A DNA stretch of 10,261 nucleotides from Nitrospirae bacterium RIFCSPLOW2_12_42_9 (GTDB lineage: Bacteria; Nitrospirota; 9FT-COMBO-42-15; HDB-SIOI813). The stretch is from the NCBI GenBank assembly GCA_001805205.1, contig MHER01000195.1, forward strand, positions 1 through 10,261. Reading direction: 5' to 3'. Below the pieces are notes generated by a model, which saw only the letters and a list, made by a program, of their open reading frames with translations, had not been told where the DNA came from and did not search any database. How positions within the stretch are numbered: the first letter of the stretch is position 1; each line of letters starts with the position of its first letter. Position numbers and translations under genes: made by a program. Shown piece by piece: positions 1 through 6,336 of this stretch.

Positions 1-542
1 CTCGATTTAAGTCTCTGGATGAGTCCATTATTCAAAAATCTCCGGTCAAAAAGATTCAATTGGAATTCTATTGCCAGATTATCTTTGATATCTCCTGAAA
101 TCTCTTCAGCTTCTTCAGGATGATAGACAGAAACACCATAACAACCTATAACCTTATCCCTTGAAAAGGATTGAAGCACAGGTATAATCTTCTTTCCATA
201 AAGTTTGTACGTCTCATAAGAGTGCAGAAGGACAAAATCGATATGCTCAATATTCATATTTTTTAGTGATTCTAAGATCTCATCTTCTATATCCCTGGTG
301 GTTTCATACTTCTTTTTGGGAAGTTTTGTTATAACATCAAACGTCTTCCCATATTGTGTGAAATATTCACCCATTATCTTTTCAACATCTCCGTACACTT
401 TTGCTGTATCTATTCCCCATACCCCATGAGACCTGGCGCATTCAAGGATATTATGTATTTCTCCTCTGCTCAGCATCCTCCTGTTTGCTATTCCATAATC
501 CAATCCGAAATTGGCAGTCCCAAGAACCAGTTTATTTAGCAT
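1..542 (-). CDS. Aldo/keto reductase family protein, partial (3' end beyond window)
   Basis: The minus-strand reading frame starts at ATG 542 and stays open to the window edge, giving about 180 N-terminal residues of a protein that should be near 270-300. The N-terminus (MLNKLVLGTANFGLDYG) is typical of aldo/keto reductases found in surface-sugar gene clusters. The catalytic tetrad of the family is visible: Asp45 and Tyr50 in the DTAKVYG segment, Lys73 in ITKLP and His107 in LLHS. GVSVY near 136-140 and a QLNLFDRRF stretch near 161-169 also fit the TIM-barrel fold. The start overlaps the end of pseC by 11 bases, so the two are probably translationally coupled. AGGA lies only one base before this ATG, a poor ribosome-binding-site spacing. 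The substrate is unknown. By context it may modify or recycle a sugar in the pseudaminic-acid-type pathway, but this is inference. The family is confident and the function is not. Confidence 0.85.
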   Translation of the reverse strand, partial: MLNKLVLGTANFGLDYGIANRRMLSRGEIHNILECARSHGVWGIDTAKVYGDVEKIMGEYFTQYGKTFDVITKLPKKKYETTRDIEDEILESLKNMNIEHIDFVLLHSYETYKLYGKKIIPVLQSFSRDKVIGCYGVSVYHPEEAEEISGDIKDNLAIEFQLNLFDRRFLNNGLIQRLKS

Positions 543-1695
543 ATCCTGACATTACAGTGTTTATGCCTTCTATTACATATCTCTGTTCTTCACCCTTCAT
601 AGCCGGATATATAGGAAGACTTAATTCCTTAAAATAAAAATCCTCTGCTATAGGACATATCCCCTTCTTATACCCCATATTTTTATAAAATGGATGCCAG
701 TAAACCGGAATATAATGCACCTGAACACCAAGTTTCTCTTCTTTTAATTTTAAGAATATCTCTTTCTTCTTCTCTTTGAATCCATCCTTAAATCTTATTG
801 GATAGAGATGATAGGATGATGATGCATATGACCTTACTGGTGGAATATCAAACCACGGATTGTCTTTAAATTCACTATCGTACAATCTTGCTATCTCTTT
901 TCTCCTGTCTATAAATTTATCCAGTTTTCTAAACTGTGATATTCCTAATGCTGCCTGAATATCTGTCATGCGGTAGTTGTAGCCGAGGGACTGCATCTCA
1001 TAATACCAGTCACCATCCGGTTTATTGATAAAAGATCTCTTTTCAATTCCATGGGACCTGGACATTAATAACTTTTTATAGAAATCCTTATTATTAGTTA
1101 AAACCGCCCCGCCTTCACCTGTAGTAATGTGTTTCACAGGATGAAAACTGAAGACAGTCATATCGGAATAATTGCAGCCTCCGGTCTTATATCCTTTATA
1201 TTTTGCACCTAGGGCATGGCAGGCATCTTCAATAACATAAAGATTCTTCCTTTCTGCAATCTCATAGATCTTTCCCATATCAACCGGATGTCCTGAGTAG
1301 TGTACCGGGACAATTAGTCTTGTTCTTTCTGTAATCCTCTCTTCAACTTTTGAAGTATTCAAATTCCCTGTATCCTCTTCTATATCCACAAATATGGGCT
1401 TAATCCCTGTATGCAATCCTGCATTAGCAGTAGCAACAAAGGTGTTTGGTGTGGTAATAAACTCATCATCTTTATTAAGTCTCAGGACGGAAAATGCAGC
1501 ATGAAGTGCAGAGGTGCCGGAGTTAAATACAACAGCATAATTGCTCCCGCAGTATGCAGATATCTCCTTCTCAAATTCCTCAATCTTTGGTCCCTGCGTA
1601 AGCCAGTCTGATTCAAGGACATCCACTACTGACTCAATATCATCATCAGATATCCAATGCCTGCCGTAAGGAATATATAGTTCATTACCTGTCAA
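532..1695 (-). CDS. pseC: PseC-like UDP-4-keto-sugar aminotransferase (PLP-dependent)
   Basis: This 387-residue protein belongs to the DegT/DnrJ/EryC1/StrS aminotransferase family. PseC transfers an amino group, usually from glutamate, to C4 of the UDP-4-keto sugar made by PseB. This is the second step towards pseudaminic acid. The PseC-like opening IPYGRHWISDDDIESV and SDWLTQGPK are near residues 8-37. SGTSALH (59-65) is the phosphate-binding region, EDACHALGA (156-164) carries the Asp that contacts the PLP ring nitrogen, and FSFHPVK (182-188) carries the predicted Schiff-base Lys188. The start is TTG at 1695. No in-frame ATG occurs before residue 140, and a GAGGG ribosome binding site lies 9 bases upstream. 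It follows pseB by 14 bases and overlaps the reductase gene by 11. Related aminotransferases for other sugars (legionaminic acid, bacillosamine) look similar, but the adjacent pseB favours PseC. Confidence 0.9.
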   Translation of the reverse strand: MTGNELYIPYGRHWISDDDIESVVDVLESDWLTQGPKIEEFEKEISAYCGSNYAVVFNSGTSALHAAFSVLRLNKDDEFITTPNTFVATANAGLHTGIKPIFVDIEEDTGNLNTSKVEERITERTRLIVPVHYSGHPVDMGKIYEIAERKNLYVIEDACHALGAKYKGYKTGGCNYSDMTVFSFHPVKHITTGEGGAVLTNNKDFYKKLLMSRSHGIEKRSFINKPDGDWYYEMQSLGYNYRMTDIQAALGISQFRKLDKFIDRRKEIARLYDSEFKDNPWFDIPPVRSYASSSYHLYPIRFKDGFKEKKKEIFLKLKEEKLGVQVHYIPVYWHPFYKNMGYKKGICPIAEDFYFKELSLPIYPAMKGEEQRYVIEGINTVMSGYAK

Positions 1696-1709
1696 TACTA
1701 TCTTCCCTC

Positions 1710-2717
1710 TTATACTTTTTGTACCTGGAGGCCCATATTCACTTTCTGTGCATCAATAATACTCCTGATATCAGAAACAGAAAGCCATCTATCATTATTC
1801 TCACTACTGTAAACAAATCCCTCTGGAACTGTCTCCCCCAGATATGTGTCATTTTCAATGCCTGATGCAGGAAGGTATAAAATATAATAATTACCTGCAT
1901 CATAGGCATACCTTGCCTCATCTACTGAAATAAGGGTTTCATGAAGCTTCTCACCCGGTCTAATGCCCGTAACTGCAATCTCACACTCCGGAGATATTGC
2001 CAGACATACATCCAATATCCTTGCAGATGGCAGTTTAGGAATGAATATTTCACCGCCCTTCATAACCTCCAATCCTTTTATTACAAGGGCTATCCCCCTC
2101 TCCAGGGTAATCCAGAATCTCGTCATCCTGTCATCAGTGACTGTAAATCTCCCATCTACTTTTTGCCTTAAAAACACAGGTATCACACTTCCTCTGCTTC
2201 CGATTACATTCCCATAGCGCACAACGCTGAACCTCGTAACATGTGTGCCGGCAAGTGCGTTGGCTGCAACAAAGAGTTTCTCCATGCATAGTTTGGTTGC
2301 CCCATATAAGTTTACAGGTACGACCGCCTTATCAGAACTTAATGCAATTACCTTTTTTACCCCTTTATCTATTGCCGCACTTATGATGTTCTGGGCGCCA
2401 ATAATGTTTGTCTGGACGGCTTCAAAGGGATTGTATTCAAGTGCAGGGACCTGCTTGAGTGCAGCGGCATGAACAACTACATCCACATCTTCAAATGCCC
2501 TGTAGAGCCTGTCTTTATCCCTTATATCACCGAGAAAATATCTGATCGCAGGATACTTGTCATCGCCAAAGACCTGTTGCATCTCAAACTGCTTGAGCTC
2601 GTCCCTGCTAAAGATTATCAGCTTTTTCGGGTTATAATTTTTAAGCACATACTCTGTAAACTTTTTACCAAAGGAACCTGTACCACCTGTGACAAGAATC
2701 ACCTTGTTATTAAACAT
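1710..2717 (-). CDS. pseB: PseB-like UDP-N-acetylglucosamine 4,6-dehydratase (inverting)
   Basis: This 335-residue short-chain dehydrogenase/reductase resembles FlaA1/PseB. PseB converts UDP-GlcNAc to UDP-2-acetamido-2,6-dideoxy-arabino-hex-4-ulose, the first committed step to pseudaminic acid. The NADP-binding motif TGGTGSFG is at 10-17. The active-site stretch SSDKAVVPVNLYGATK (127-142) has Asp129, Lys130 and the Tyr138/Lys142 pair of YxxxK. RYGNVIGSRGSVIP (167-180) is characteristic of the family. Families usually have Asn where the second Val of KAVVP sits, a minor change. I chose ATG 2717 over the GTG at 2723 because AGGAGG lies 5 bases upstream of the ATG and includes the GTG's first base. 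The gene opens a new transcription unit behind a candidate sigma-54 promoter, followed by pseC and a reductase. Next to flagellar genes it most likely serves flagellin glycosylation; capsule or O-antigen sugar is the alternative. Confidence 0.93.
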   Translation of the reverse strand: MFNNKVILVTGGTGSFGKKFTEYVLKNYNPKKLIIFSRDELKQFEMQQVFGDDKYPAIRYFLGDIRDKDRLYRAFEDVDVVVHAAALKQVPALEYNPFEAVQTNIIGAQNIISAAIDKGVKKVIALSSDKAVVPVNLYGATKLCMEKLFVAANALAGTHVTRFSVVRYGNVIGSRGSVIPVFLRQKVDGRFTVTDDRMTRFWITLERGIALVIKGLEVMKGGEIFIPKLPSARILDVCLAISPECEIAVTGIRPGEKLHETLISVDEARYAYDAGNYYILYLPASGIENDTYLGETVPEGFVYSSENNDRWLSVSDIRSIIDAQKVNMGLQVQKV

Positions 2718-2777
2718 CTCCACCTCCTGAAGCAGATTTATGTTTATGTCATTAAACCCAGGCTTTGAATAACAAAT

Positions 2778-2793
2778 TGCAATTAAGATGCCA
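2778..2793 (-). promoter_or_regulatory. Candidate sigma-54 (RpoN) promoter for pseB-pseC
   Basis: On the minus strand the sequence TGGCATCTTAATTGCA has the GG-N10-GC spacing that sigma-54 requires. It matches the TGGCAC-N5-TTGCW consensus at TGGCA and TTGCA, with one change in the -24 block. Transcription would start near 2768, leaving a leader of about 50 bases before the pseB ATG with its AGGAGG site. Many flagellar and flagellin-modification genes outside the enterobacteria depend on sigma-54. The match and the position are seen directly; activity is inferred. Confidence 0.65.
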
Positions 2794-2813
2794 TTATCAG
2801 CAATATTTTTATT

Positions 2814-2837
2814 CCCATATAACTGCCCATATAACTG
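2814..2837. repeat. Perfect tandem 12-base direct repeat upstream of the sigma-54 promoter
   Basis: CCCATATAACTG occurs twice, back to back and without mismatch (2814-2825 and 2826-2837), beginning about 20 bases upstream of the candidate -24 element of pseB. A perfect palindrome, TGATATATCA, sits two bases further upstream at 2840-2849. The arrangement suggests repeated binding sites for a regulator or a DNA-bending protein. No known motif is recognised. Confidence 0.6.
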
Positions 2838-2930
2838 GTTGATATATCATGTTTTTATAGTTCCAAAGCAAACAAGAAGAAAGTAAGTGAATGAAGTAAT
2901 CCATTTAATGCGTCAAGTTCCCAACAATCT

Positions 2931-2946
2931 TGTCAGCATTATGACA
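2931..2946. promoter_or_regulatory. TGTCA-N6-TGACA dyad, possible enhancer (activator) site
   Basis: The dyad TGTCAGCATTATGACA has five-base inverted arms around a six-base spacer. It lies downstream of fliW and about 165 bases upstream of the predicted pseB transcription start. That is a usual distance for the upstream activating sites of sigma-54 enhancer-binding proteins. It is not followed by a T-run, so it is unlikely to be a terminator for fliW. The function is inferred from position and symmetry only. Confidence 0.35.
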
Positions 2947-2968
2947 GGCCCTTCCCTGCAAATATCTT

Positions 2969-3421
2969 CTAAGGTTTTGAAACAGGTATATCTTTTATGA
3001 GAGAATAACGGAGCGGATATTTATCACTTTCAAGGACTATCTGTTTCCCCTCTCTTGTCCTCAAGTTTACTAATACAGGCCCCTGAAGGTTTGCAGTCAT
3101 CTTCTCAGGTTCCCCATGAGGGATAGTAACAATCGATATGATTCCACAATCTTCTGCCTCAGTAATATTAAGACCTTTCAGATCATGTTCATCTATCTCA
3201 GGATTATAATCCGGATAAAACAGCAATGGGTCTGTTATCACAAATGCAAGATCCGGGTCATCAATAGCCTGAAGCCATTTTAAGGGTATATCCGGGTTAT
3301 TAGGATGGTCTAATACAATATATCTTTTTACATCAGGAAAACCTAATAAACCTTGTGTAAAGTTAATTAGCTTATCTTCTTCAATATCAATCTCACCAAA
3401 TCTGCTTGTAAATAGTTTCAC
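2969..3421 (-). CDS. fliW: Flagellar assembly factor FliW (CsrA antagonist)
   Basis: FliW binds CsrA and relieves its repression of flagellin translation. Free flagellin competes for FliW, closing a feedback loop that links flagellin synthesis to assembly. The protein is about 150 residues, normal for the family. The signature SRFGEIDI then INFTQGLLGFPDVKRYIVLD opens the protein, the central block is WLQAIDDPDLAFVITDP, and the C-terminal half carries TANLQGPVLVNLRTREGKQ and YPLRYSL. I chose GTG 3421 because GGGG ends 8 bases upstream and the N-terminus then matches the family (M-x-x-x-T-x-x-x-G-E). ATG 3439 would add six residues but has GGAG only one base away. Nearly the same GTG start region is used by flgA. 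It lies just downstream of csrA (27 bases from this start), the usual partner arrangement, so both are probably co-transcribed. Confidence 0.93.
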   Translation of the reverse strand: MKLFTSRFGEIDIEEDKLINFTQGLLGFPDVKRYIVLDHPNNPDIPLKWLQAIDDPDLAFVITDPLLFYPDYNPEIDEHDLKGLNITEAEDCGIISIVTIPHGEPEKMTANLQGPVLVNLRTREGKQIVLESDKYPLRYSLIKDIPVSKP

Positions 3422-3430
3422 CCGATAATC

Positions 3431-3448
3431 CCCTTTCATGCTCCAGGG
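3431..3448 (-). promoter_or_regulatory. Possible hairpin with GGA loop over the fliW ribosome binding site
   Basis: On the minus strand CCCT (3448-3445) can pair with AGGG (3434-3431) around a ten-base loop that contains GGA. The 3' arm is part of the AAAGGGG ribosome binding site of the GTG start. GGA in a loop next to a ribosome binding site is the usual CsrA target design. The four-pair stem is short, so this is a weak suggestion. The structure starts directly after the csrA stop codon. Confidence 0.25.
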
Positions 3449-3682
3449 TTATTTCTTCTTTGTCCACAATTTAAAAAGTTTCTGCAGATGTTCTGATGTA
3501 GCGGATGCCGCCTTTATATTCTCCAACTTTATCCTTTCATATACCTCATCACGATGAACATGGGTGTTTTCAGGGGCATCTATTCCAATCCGAACCTGAT
3601 TGCCTTTGACTTCAAGGATGACAATCCTTATGTCATCCCCTATACGTATCCCTTCCCCGGACTTCCTTGTCAGTATTAACAT
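3449..3682 (-). CDS. csrA: Carbon storage regulator CsrA (RNA-binding translational repressor)
   Basis: CsrA is a small dimeric RNA-binding protein that blocks ribosome binding at GGA-containing hairpins. In bacteria with FliW its main known target is flagellin mRNA. The 77-residue product begins [18 protein letters not shown], the family's N-terminus, and keeps the RNA-contacting residues Leu4 and Arg44 (in [11 protein letters not shown]). It is longer than the 61-residue enterobacterial protein. The C-terminal extension, about residues 52-77, ends KLWTKKK and resembles the longer CsrA forms of FliW-containing bacteria. I chose ATG 3682 over the upstream TTG at 3700 because GGGAGG lies 6 bases upstream and the protein then starts exactly where CsrA does. 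It follows flgL by 47 AT-rich bases and precedes fliW. The ribosome binding site sits in a hairpin loop, suggesting autoregulation. Confidence 0.96.
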   Translation of the reverse strand: MLILTRKSGEGIRIGDDIRIVILEVKGNQVRIGIDAPENTHVHRDEVYERIKLENIKAASATSEHLQKLFKLWTKKK

Positions 3683-3684
3683 CT

Positions 3685-3700
3685 TTGCCCTCCCTGGCAA
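3685..3700 (-). promoter_or_regulatory. Hairpin presenting the csrA ribosome binding site in its loop; candidate CsrA autoregulatory site
   Basis: In the csrA leader TTGCC and GGCAA form a five-pair stem around the six-base loop AGGGAG. The loop contains A-N-GGA and forms most of the Shine-Dalgarno sequence of the ATG at 3682. CsrA-family proteins bind GGA in hairpin loops that overlap ribosome binding sites, so this is a strong candidate for negative autoregulation. The stem and loop are read directly; binding is inferred. Confidence 0.5.
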
Positions 3701-3729
3701 TTAAAAATATTTTATTTATCTGACACATA

Positions 3730-4623
3730 TCACCTTAGAAAATCCAATATGCTTTGTTGCAAAATGCGTGATAAAGTTGCCCTTGAAGCCTCAAGCGCAT
3801 TCTCCTGTATGGCAAGGTCTGTAATAACCTCGGTAATGTCAACATCCTCTATTTTGCTCTTGTATGTTATGAGATCTAAGGTCAGCTTGCTGAGATTGCT
3901 ATCCGAGGTCTCTAATCTATTCATTTTTGCACCAACCTCTGCCAGTTCATTGTTCAACTGGTCCATTGCAGAATCAATGTTAATCATGGCAGTATTAATC
4001 CCGGTTGAATCGTCATTATTGAGAGCGGTCTCAAGACTGCTTAATGCCGCCAGTATATCCACACCATCTGTAGGACTGCCAAAAACTCTGTAACCAGGAA
4101 TATTTATAGCCACCCTGGAGCCTGAGTCAACCTCTATCTCAATATACCCATCAGGGGAGGCTGTCCCTTCATAAAGGCCGACAGAATCGTAAGGTGGTGT
4201 ACCGGTATTGTATCCTCCAAAGATATATCGCCCATTAAACTTTGTATTTGCTGTCTGGAGCACCTGCTGATATAATTCGCTAACCTCCTCTGCAATTATA
4301 GCCCTGTCAGCAGCGCTATTTGTCTCATTAAGCGCTGAAAGGGAGAGTTCTTTTGCCCTTAACAGTACATCCTGAGTTGATGAAATTGCTGACTCTGTCA
4401 CGCCTAAAAAGGCTGTAGCATTCCCGATGTTTCTCTGATATTGCTCAACCTTTGATATTGAAGTATTATAATCTATTATCTTCATAGCGCCAATAGGATC
4501 ATCTGATGGATGATTAATCCTCTTGCCGGATGAGATATTTTCCTGCAGTTTTAGTATCTTCTCCAGGCTCATCTGCATATTTTGGGTTGTAGTATTATAC
4601 ATTACCTTGTCCGAAACACGCAT
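3730..4623 (-). CDS. flgL: Flagellar hook-filament junction protein FlgL (HAP3)
   Basis: FlgL forms the second junction ring between the hook and the filament, outside the cell, after export through the flagellar type III apparatus. The 297-residue protein has the flagellin-like N-terminal helix (RVSDKVMYNTTTQNMQMSLEK, then ISSGKRINHPSDDPIGA at about 31-47) and GRYIFGG in the middle, typical of FlgL. The C-terminal helix ends ALEASRATLSRILQQSILDFLR. Length is normal. ATG 4623 is preceded by AAGGAG with about 6 bases spacing, one of the best ribosome binding sites in the window. It lies 25 bases after flgK in the same direction and is followed by csrA. As with FlgK, FlgN should be its chaperone. 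It differs from flagellin by its central domain and its position after flgK. Confidence 0.95.
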   Translation of the reverse strand: MRVSDKVMYNTTTQNMQMSLEKILKLQENISSGKRINHPSDDPIGAMKIIDYNTSISKVEQYQRNIGNATAFLGVTESAISSTQDVLLRAKELSLSALNETNSAADRAIIAEEVSELYQQVLQTANTKFNGRYIFGGYNTGTPPYDSVGLYEGTASPDGYIEIEVDSGSRVAINIPGYRVFGSPTDGVDILAALSSLETALNNDDSTGINTAMINIDSAMDQLNNELAEVGAKMNRLETSDSNLSKLTLDLITYKSKIEDVDITEVITDLAIQENALEASRATLSRILQQSILDFLR

Positions 4624-4648
4624 CTTTTTCTCCTTAATCTGACAATAA

Positions 4649-6334
4649 TTATCCTAAAATATTTAAAAGGGTCTGCAGCAACTCATCACTTACTGTTATT
4701 AATCTAGCTGCTGCCTCATAGGCATTTTGATATTTCATGAGATTTGCCATCTCCTCGTCCATGGATACTCCTGAGACTGATTCACGCATATTATCAAGCT
4801 GTTCCAGGGAGAACTTCTGCGCCATAGAGGAGTTGTTTACATACTGGGAATTAGCCCCTATTTCACCTACTACGGAACTGTAGTAACCATTAAAGGTTGA
4901 GGTACCATCTACAGATAGCTTATCCTGAAGCCCTACTAATGTAAGGATGTTTCTATTGTCTTCACCATTATCAACCGCCTGCATTGCAGCAGCAATCTTA
5001 TATGTCTCATCTGTAGAGATCGCGACCTGCAAGTTTTTTGCAGCATCTTTATGGGCACTGACAGTATATTTGTCTCCAGGGTCATGAGTACCGGTAATAT
5101 TGAATGTCAGTCCCTGGAAAGTTGGTGATGTGGGAGGGATAGTGGTATATGTACCTGAGGTTGAGACATTTGTTGTCTTATTTGTTATAGTATAAATAGT
5201 ATCACTACCGTTCGCAGAAAATGTTAATTCATAATTATGGTAGGTAAGTAGAGTAGGATCAATTATTGTAACACTAACATCTCCTGTACCGCTGTTTGTA
5301 CTGAAACCTGTTACAGAAACAGGGTCACCTGTTTTAAATGATGGTGTAAAAAAGTCATTATCTGTTGAACCATCCAGACCAAACCCTCCCCTGTGTACCT
5401 GGTTGATCTCATTTGCCACAGAGGCTGCAAGTCTGTCTATATCATCGATAATCTCGTTCAATGTTGTATCTCTGATCGTTATCAATCCTTTTAGTTTTCC
5501 ATTTGTTATATTATTTGTTAAGTCAACACTGTTGTTTCCACCCGGATTATAAATAATATTATAATAATCATTATTATCAGAATTAATCTCTGTACCTAAA
5601 TCCCATGAATTTCCTCTCTCCACTAATAGTGCTGTCCCGCCGCCAATAATTGTTACCTGTCCTGTATTATCCTCAAAGTATTGGATATCAACAAGCTCTG
5701 CCAGATCATTCATAAGTTTCCCGCGCATATCCCTGTAATCATTTGCATTATGTCCGGCAGTCTCTGCCTGGCTTATCTTTACATTTAAATCTGCAATCTG
5801 TTCAGTAATACTGTTGATATCATTTATTGTCTGATTAACCTGGTTGTTCATATCTTTCTGCAATTGAAACAGATCTGAATATATATTATTAATTGCATCA
5901 GCAAGTGCATCTGCCTTTGATAACAATGCAACCCTTTCCGGCGTACCGGAAGGATTTGCAGAAAGGTCCTGCATTGCACTAAAAAAATCATTAAGAAGAT
6001 TATCAATACCTGCACCATAGGAATCGTAAAAAAGATTCTCTATATTTGTAAGTGCATATCTTTGAATATCCAGATTGCCATAACTCTCCCTGTTATCCGT
6101 TATCTGACCTTCTATAAAGCTATCATATTTTCGCAGAATGGCCGCTGCATTAACACCGGTACCGATCTGTCCGGGATTCCAGTTGAGAGGGGTGGTCTCT
6201 TCAAAAACAACCTCCTGCCTTGAATATCCCTTAGTATTAACATTGGCAATATTATGTGCTGTAACCTGGATAGCAGTCTGTTGGGCCATCATGGCGAGTT
6301 TTGCAATACCGAGTATATTATTAATACTTCCCAT
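4649..6334 (-). CDS. flgK: Flagellar hook-associated protein FlgK (HAP1)
   Basis: FlgK forms the first ring on the distal end of the hook and joins it to the filament through FlgL. The 561-residue product has the rod/hook/HAP N-terminal region GIAKLAMMAQQTAIQVTAHN with IANVNTKGYSRQEVVF following (about 9-44). A long coiled-coil segment rich in Asn and Gln spans about 150-210. The C-terminal block GVSMDEEMANLMKYQNAYEA continues to the end with ARLITVSDELLQTLLNI. A variable beta-rich domain with many Thr, Ser and Gly fills about 340-440, ending in DPGDKYTV. Length fits the family. ATG 6334 lies two bases after the flgN stop. The ribosome binding site AAGGGG is inside the last flgN codons, so the two are probably translationally coupled and make the chaperone just before its client. 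Confidence 0.96.
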   Translation of the reverse strand: MGSINNILGIAKLAMMAQQTAIQVTAHNIANVNTKGYSRQEVVFEETTPLNWNPGQIGTGVNAAAILRKYDSFIEGQITDNRESYGNLDIQRYALTNIENLFYDSYGAGIDNLLNDFFSAMQDLSANPSGTPERVALLSKADALADAINNIYSDLFQLQKDMNNQVNQTINDINSITEQIADLNVKISQAETAGHNANDYRDMRGKLMNDLAELVDIQYFEDNTGQVTIIGGGTALLVERGNSWDLGTEINSDNNDYYNIIYNPGGNNSVDLTNNITNGKLKGLITIRDTTLNEIIDDIDRLAASVANEINQVHRGGFGLDGSTDNDFFTPSFKTGDPVSVTGFSTNSGTGDVSVTIIDPTLLTYHNYELTFSANGSDTIYTITNKTTNVSTSGTYTTIPPTSPTFQGLTFNITGTHDPGDKYTVSAHKDAAKNLQVAISTDETYKIAAAMQAVDNGEDNRNILTLVGLQDKLSVDGTSTFNGYYSSVVGEIGANSQYVNNSSMAQKFSLEQLDNMRESVSGVSMDEEMANLMKYQNAYEAAARLITVSDELLQTLLNILG

Positions 6335-6336
6335 TA

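Noticed and set aside
1941..2768. Several plus-strand frames of 75-99 codons opposite pseB
   Set aside because: They lie antisense to a clearly conserved gene, lack ribosome binding sites and have no recognisable domains; they are shadows of pseB codon use.
2945..2965. Short CAGG/CCTG stem after fliW as a terminator
   Set aside because: The stem is only four or five pairs and no U-run follows on the minus strand.
3409..3428. Plus-strand TAAA and CCCGATAA resembling a sigma-28 promoter
   Set aside because: The spacer is only about 8 bases instead of 15, and no plus-strand gene follows.
3683..3729. Promoter in the 47-base flgL-csrA gap
   Set aside because: The gap is AT-rich, but I see no -35/-10 pair with acceptable spacing and no sigma-28 or sigma-54 match; read-through from flgL is simpler.
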